NCBI GenBank assembly: GCA_003864495.1
Contig: ML133422.1
Coordinates: forward strand, 1,978,420 to 2,042,419
Source: Nemopilema nomurai
Taxonomy: Eukaryota; Cnidaria; Scyphozoa; Rhizostomeae; Rhizostomatidae
Reading direction: 5' to 3'
DNA length: 64,000 nt
The notes beneath the pieces are model-generated. The model was not told the DNA's origin. It was given only the letters and a program-made list of their open reading frames with translations, and did no database searches. Of this stretch, positions 61,601 through 64,000 are shown piece after piece (positions within the stretch are counted from its first letter, which is position 1; each line of letters starts with the position of its first letter). The position numbers and the translations under genes were made by a program.

Positions 61601-62655
61601 GGGGGTTAAAAAGAAATTGGAGACAACCGACAACCTCTTAAATCTGGAAAATGTTATAGATAATCTGGTAACAATTGACACTTTACATGACTTAACAATA
61701 GTAAATGCAGTTGTCCCAAAATGTCCATGACCCACCTGGCCGGCTGCCATACTGGCCTTATCTAGTACAATTTAAACATTGTTACATCATGCGTAAAATT
61801 CTGACAGTTCCCATTCATGGATTCAAGCAATTTTTCATCTTCATATATGGCAAAAATGGATCATAGAAATGGAATCTCCAGAATTAGTCTGTACCGAAAA
61901 TTTCTGAGTGTTTGGACCGTCAGGCTGCAAACTAACCCATTCTAGAAATTTAGCTTTTCCTATACAATCCAATGGAATTTGCTGGTGCAGTGAAAAAATT
62001 TTGCATGTCAAATCGCATGAAATATCTAAATATTCAAAACAAAGTAACTCGCGACCTGAGGGTCCAAACAACATGAAGTTTTCAGTATAAACGAAGTTAA
62101 AGACCAGGATTTAAATTCTGATGTTAATTTTTGAGAAAAAGCCCTGGATGCCAAGATACAAAATTGATAATGCCAAACCGGATCGGAGGATATCAATTAA
62201 AAATACCCTGATTATTGTAATCTGTAGATCTCCTTTACTTTACATATCAAAACAGCACCAAGAGAGATGCAAATGGAAAACAACACAAACGTAATGTTTG
62301 TGTACAAGATCTATTCCATTCTTATGCATTTCATCTCCATTTTACTTCACATTTCTTTTCACAGTGAGAGAGGGTCATGTCCTGATACAAAAACAGAACT
62401 ACTTTCAATTCCTATAGAGCACAAAATACAAGAAAAATCTTATACGATTTAAATTCATATTTTTCTGGAGTTTTGAGTTTTGTAAAGACAGTTGGTCCTG
62501 TTATGTATATAGGGACACCTTAAACATCCTGGGCATTTGGAGATACACCTTTTCGCCTCAGAGATACACTCACCATTTCTGCGATTTCTTGCGGATGATG
62601 CTAAACTTATAGTTACCACCAAGAAGGCTAGAATCAACCAACTCATCAGCTGCAT
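58661..62655 (-). CDS. TGOLN2: TGN38/TGOLN2-like trans-Golgi membrane protein (frameshift in repeat exon)
   Basis: Predicted type I membrane protein that would cycle between trans-Golgi network and cell surface. Four exons: 62574-62655, 60147-61171, 59150-59336, 58661-58810. Exon 1 encodes a signal peptide (MQLMSWLILAFLVVTISLASS) and ends at a perfect GTGAGT donor. Exon 2 is luminal and hydrophilic: 13 repeats of 25 residues built on TTQPVPGNKADSKSKDI and TTQPISGTEAEPKSEEI variants. Exon 3 has an acidic stretch and a transmembrane segment (SFAILFMIAIVLVVLLYVLF) followed by NRRK. Exon 4 continues IIGLVLEG and YTKL, matching human NKRKIIAFVLEG and the YXXphi sorting signal YQRL. About 481 aa would result, but exon 2 is out of phase by a net 2-base loss near 60996-61012, so the frame as written stops early. 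The match to TGN38 rests on architecture and the tail; moderate confidence in orthology. Confidence 0.75.
60190..61145 (-). repeat. 13-copy 75-bp coding tandem repeat
   Basis: On the plus strand GGTTGTGTAGTT recurs at 60228 and then every 75 bases to 60978, then at 61051 (73 bases later) and 61126. The 75-bp unit encodes 25 residues. Two main variants (GNKADSKSKDI and GTEAEPKSEEI types) are intermixed, and some neighbouring pairs are near-identical, pointing to recent unequal exchange. Because 75 is a multiple of three, the other frames of the array are also open. Confidence 0.92.
61891..62088. mobile_element. Foldback inverted-repeat element in TGN38-like intron 1
   Basis: The left arm from 61891 (through TGTTTGGACC at 61909-61918) matches the reverse complement of the right arm ending near 62088 (GGTCCAAACA at 62061-62070). 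Pairing extends over about 45 bases with several mismatches. The interior of about 100 bases has no coding content. Both strands show short frames starting with the same FGPSG residues, which comes from the arm symmetry. Confidence 0.5.
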
Positions 62656-64000
62656 CTTAATATCTTAGGCCAATTCTTTACTTTCTGTCTGCCAACAATT
62701 TGATGCTGTTGTTGTTGTTGTCCGTACCAATGATTCGTGTGATGAAGTGATTAGGACGAATCGATATAAATCACTCAGCCCCTAATAGGTACATATGCAC
62801 TAGTATGCACTATAAACCTGCATGCACTAAAAAGTTGAGCATTGGTAACAAACAGTTAGGGAAGTTTAGAAATCTGGCAAGAAAATCAAGGAAGTAATCA
62901 GGCATGGCGCCTCTGGGGGAGGGAAGCAAATTCTCTCAGTCAATTCAGCATCGTTGAGATGTGCAGTCTGAACAAATGGTCACCCTTTCTTCCTTACCCC
63001 AATGTCTATCACCAAAGTTTTGGCATAACTCTTCCCCTCCCAAATTTTTTCTTGCAATCATTAATCAATGAGAATCATCGAACTGTCAATTCTTAGTTGT
63101 ATGGTAATTATTTTGTTAAATTTTAGTCCTGGAGATGCATCATTCGCCACTCTAGAAGGCTCTGTTTCAAAAAAATTATTTTCCGCCGGACCCAACTTAG
63201 GTTGCTCCTCCAATCTCATTAAGCTTCATTTTTAGCACTGTCGCGGGTAATTCATATTTCTTGAAATAAAATAAGGAAGGTAATAAACCTTACAGTTTAC
63301 CTTTCTCCATCCTTCCTCCTAATATCATAATTTGAGTTGTTACAAGAAATGAAAAGATTGATACCGTTAATCTTGACAGCTAGAGAAATTCCTATGTTTC
63401 GATAAATCAACAACTACAACAGCATTACAATGTAGATTCAGATAAAACTGAACTAATTACACTGCACTTGAGAAAACGGATAAAAGGCTATGTTTAATCT
63501 ATTCTCATGAGCTTCATTCACAAATAAACGGTGTTCCCAAAATGGGCGTCCTTGACTGTAGCTGTTAACTGTAAATAAGACGAACCAAAAACCCCGCTCA
63601 AAGGCACACAAGCCGATTCAATAACAACGATATTCAAATCAGGAAACAATGTGACCAAATGATTATTACAAGGTTTCGCGTCTGATTTCTTGATTGGTTT
63701 TGTTTGTGCTACTATAGACACCAAATATCAAACCGCAATAGTGCGGTACCGACTTATCGTTCAACTCCTCCAGCCTTTAATTTTAATATTTCACTCTGTT
63801 GTTGCTTGTTTGTTTAATATTTCATTTTTTTAATTAAAAGAAAACAGACCCATTGTTGATAATCTTTAAACAATCGTACCACATACTGCATATTCTGCTG
63901 TTGAAAAAAAACTTTAACCAGCACAATGCTACTAGTCTTTTAATGCTCATGCGTTTTGAATTAACTTTCTCTTTTCTTTACCACCATCTCAATAGTCTTT
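62656..64000. other. Upstream of the TGN38-like gene, nothing recognised
   Basis: AT-rich sequence that should include the promoter of the TGN38-like gene. A short (TTG)n run lies at about 62707-62721. A 68-codon minus-strand frame (63518-63724) has no recognisable similarity. No other gene is visible before the window ends. Confidence 0.5.

Noticed and set aside
63518..63724. 68-codon minus-strand frame
   Set aside because: There is no recognisable similarity, domain or splice context; the length is expected by chance.

Overview
This window is eukaryotic nuclear DNA from an invertebrate animal. It is AT-rich and holds six intron-rich protein genes with GT-AG introns of roughly 100 to 3000 bases, scattered small inverted-repeat elements, a tRNA-derived SINE and several minisatellites. 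A cnidarian (sea anemone or coral) is my best guess. That is inference: the proteins stay close to human orthologues, and the short inverted-repeat elements look like those of anthozoan genomes. No sequence comparison could be run.

Layout. On the + strand: the 3' end of PARP1 (469-3735, gene start outside the window), a complete WEE1 kinase gene (4786-11314, 15 exons, 596 aa) and a USP47 deubiquitinase gene (13599-29962, 32 exons). On the - strand: an intronless MDP1 phosphatase gene (31272-31811), a complete ANKHD1/ANKRD17 (mask)-type gene (34466-56395, 31 exons, 2205 aa), and a TGN38/TGOLN2-like trans-Golgi membrane protein gene (58661-62655) whose luminal part is a 13-copy, 75-bp coding repeat. 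The exon models were built by eye. Reading frames close exactly in PARP1, WEE1 and ANKHD1 (CDS totals divisible by three). They fail to close in USP47 by an apparent 10-base loss just after the catalytic-cysteine box, and in the TGN38-like gene by a net 2-base loss inside one repeat copy.

Themes. PARP1, WEE1 and USP47 sit head-to-tail and all belong to DNA-damage and cell-cycle biology: PAR signalling, the G2/M brake, and Pol-beta deubiquitination in base-excision repair. The WEE1 upstream region carries repeated AP-1/CRE-like motifs, an E2F-like site and an inverted CCAAT box. The ANKHD1 protein has the usual two ankyrin blocks and KH domain, but also appears to carry a C-terminal SAM domain that I do not recall in the human or fly proteins.

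I found no evidence for a wholly new biological system. The most unusual items are the SAM-bearing ANKHD1, the repeat-rich TGN38-like gene in an invertebrate, the two apparent frameshifts, the intronless MDP1, and the foldback and SINE elements in introns.
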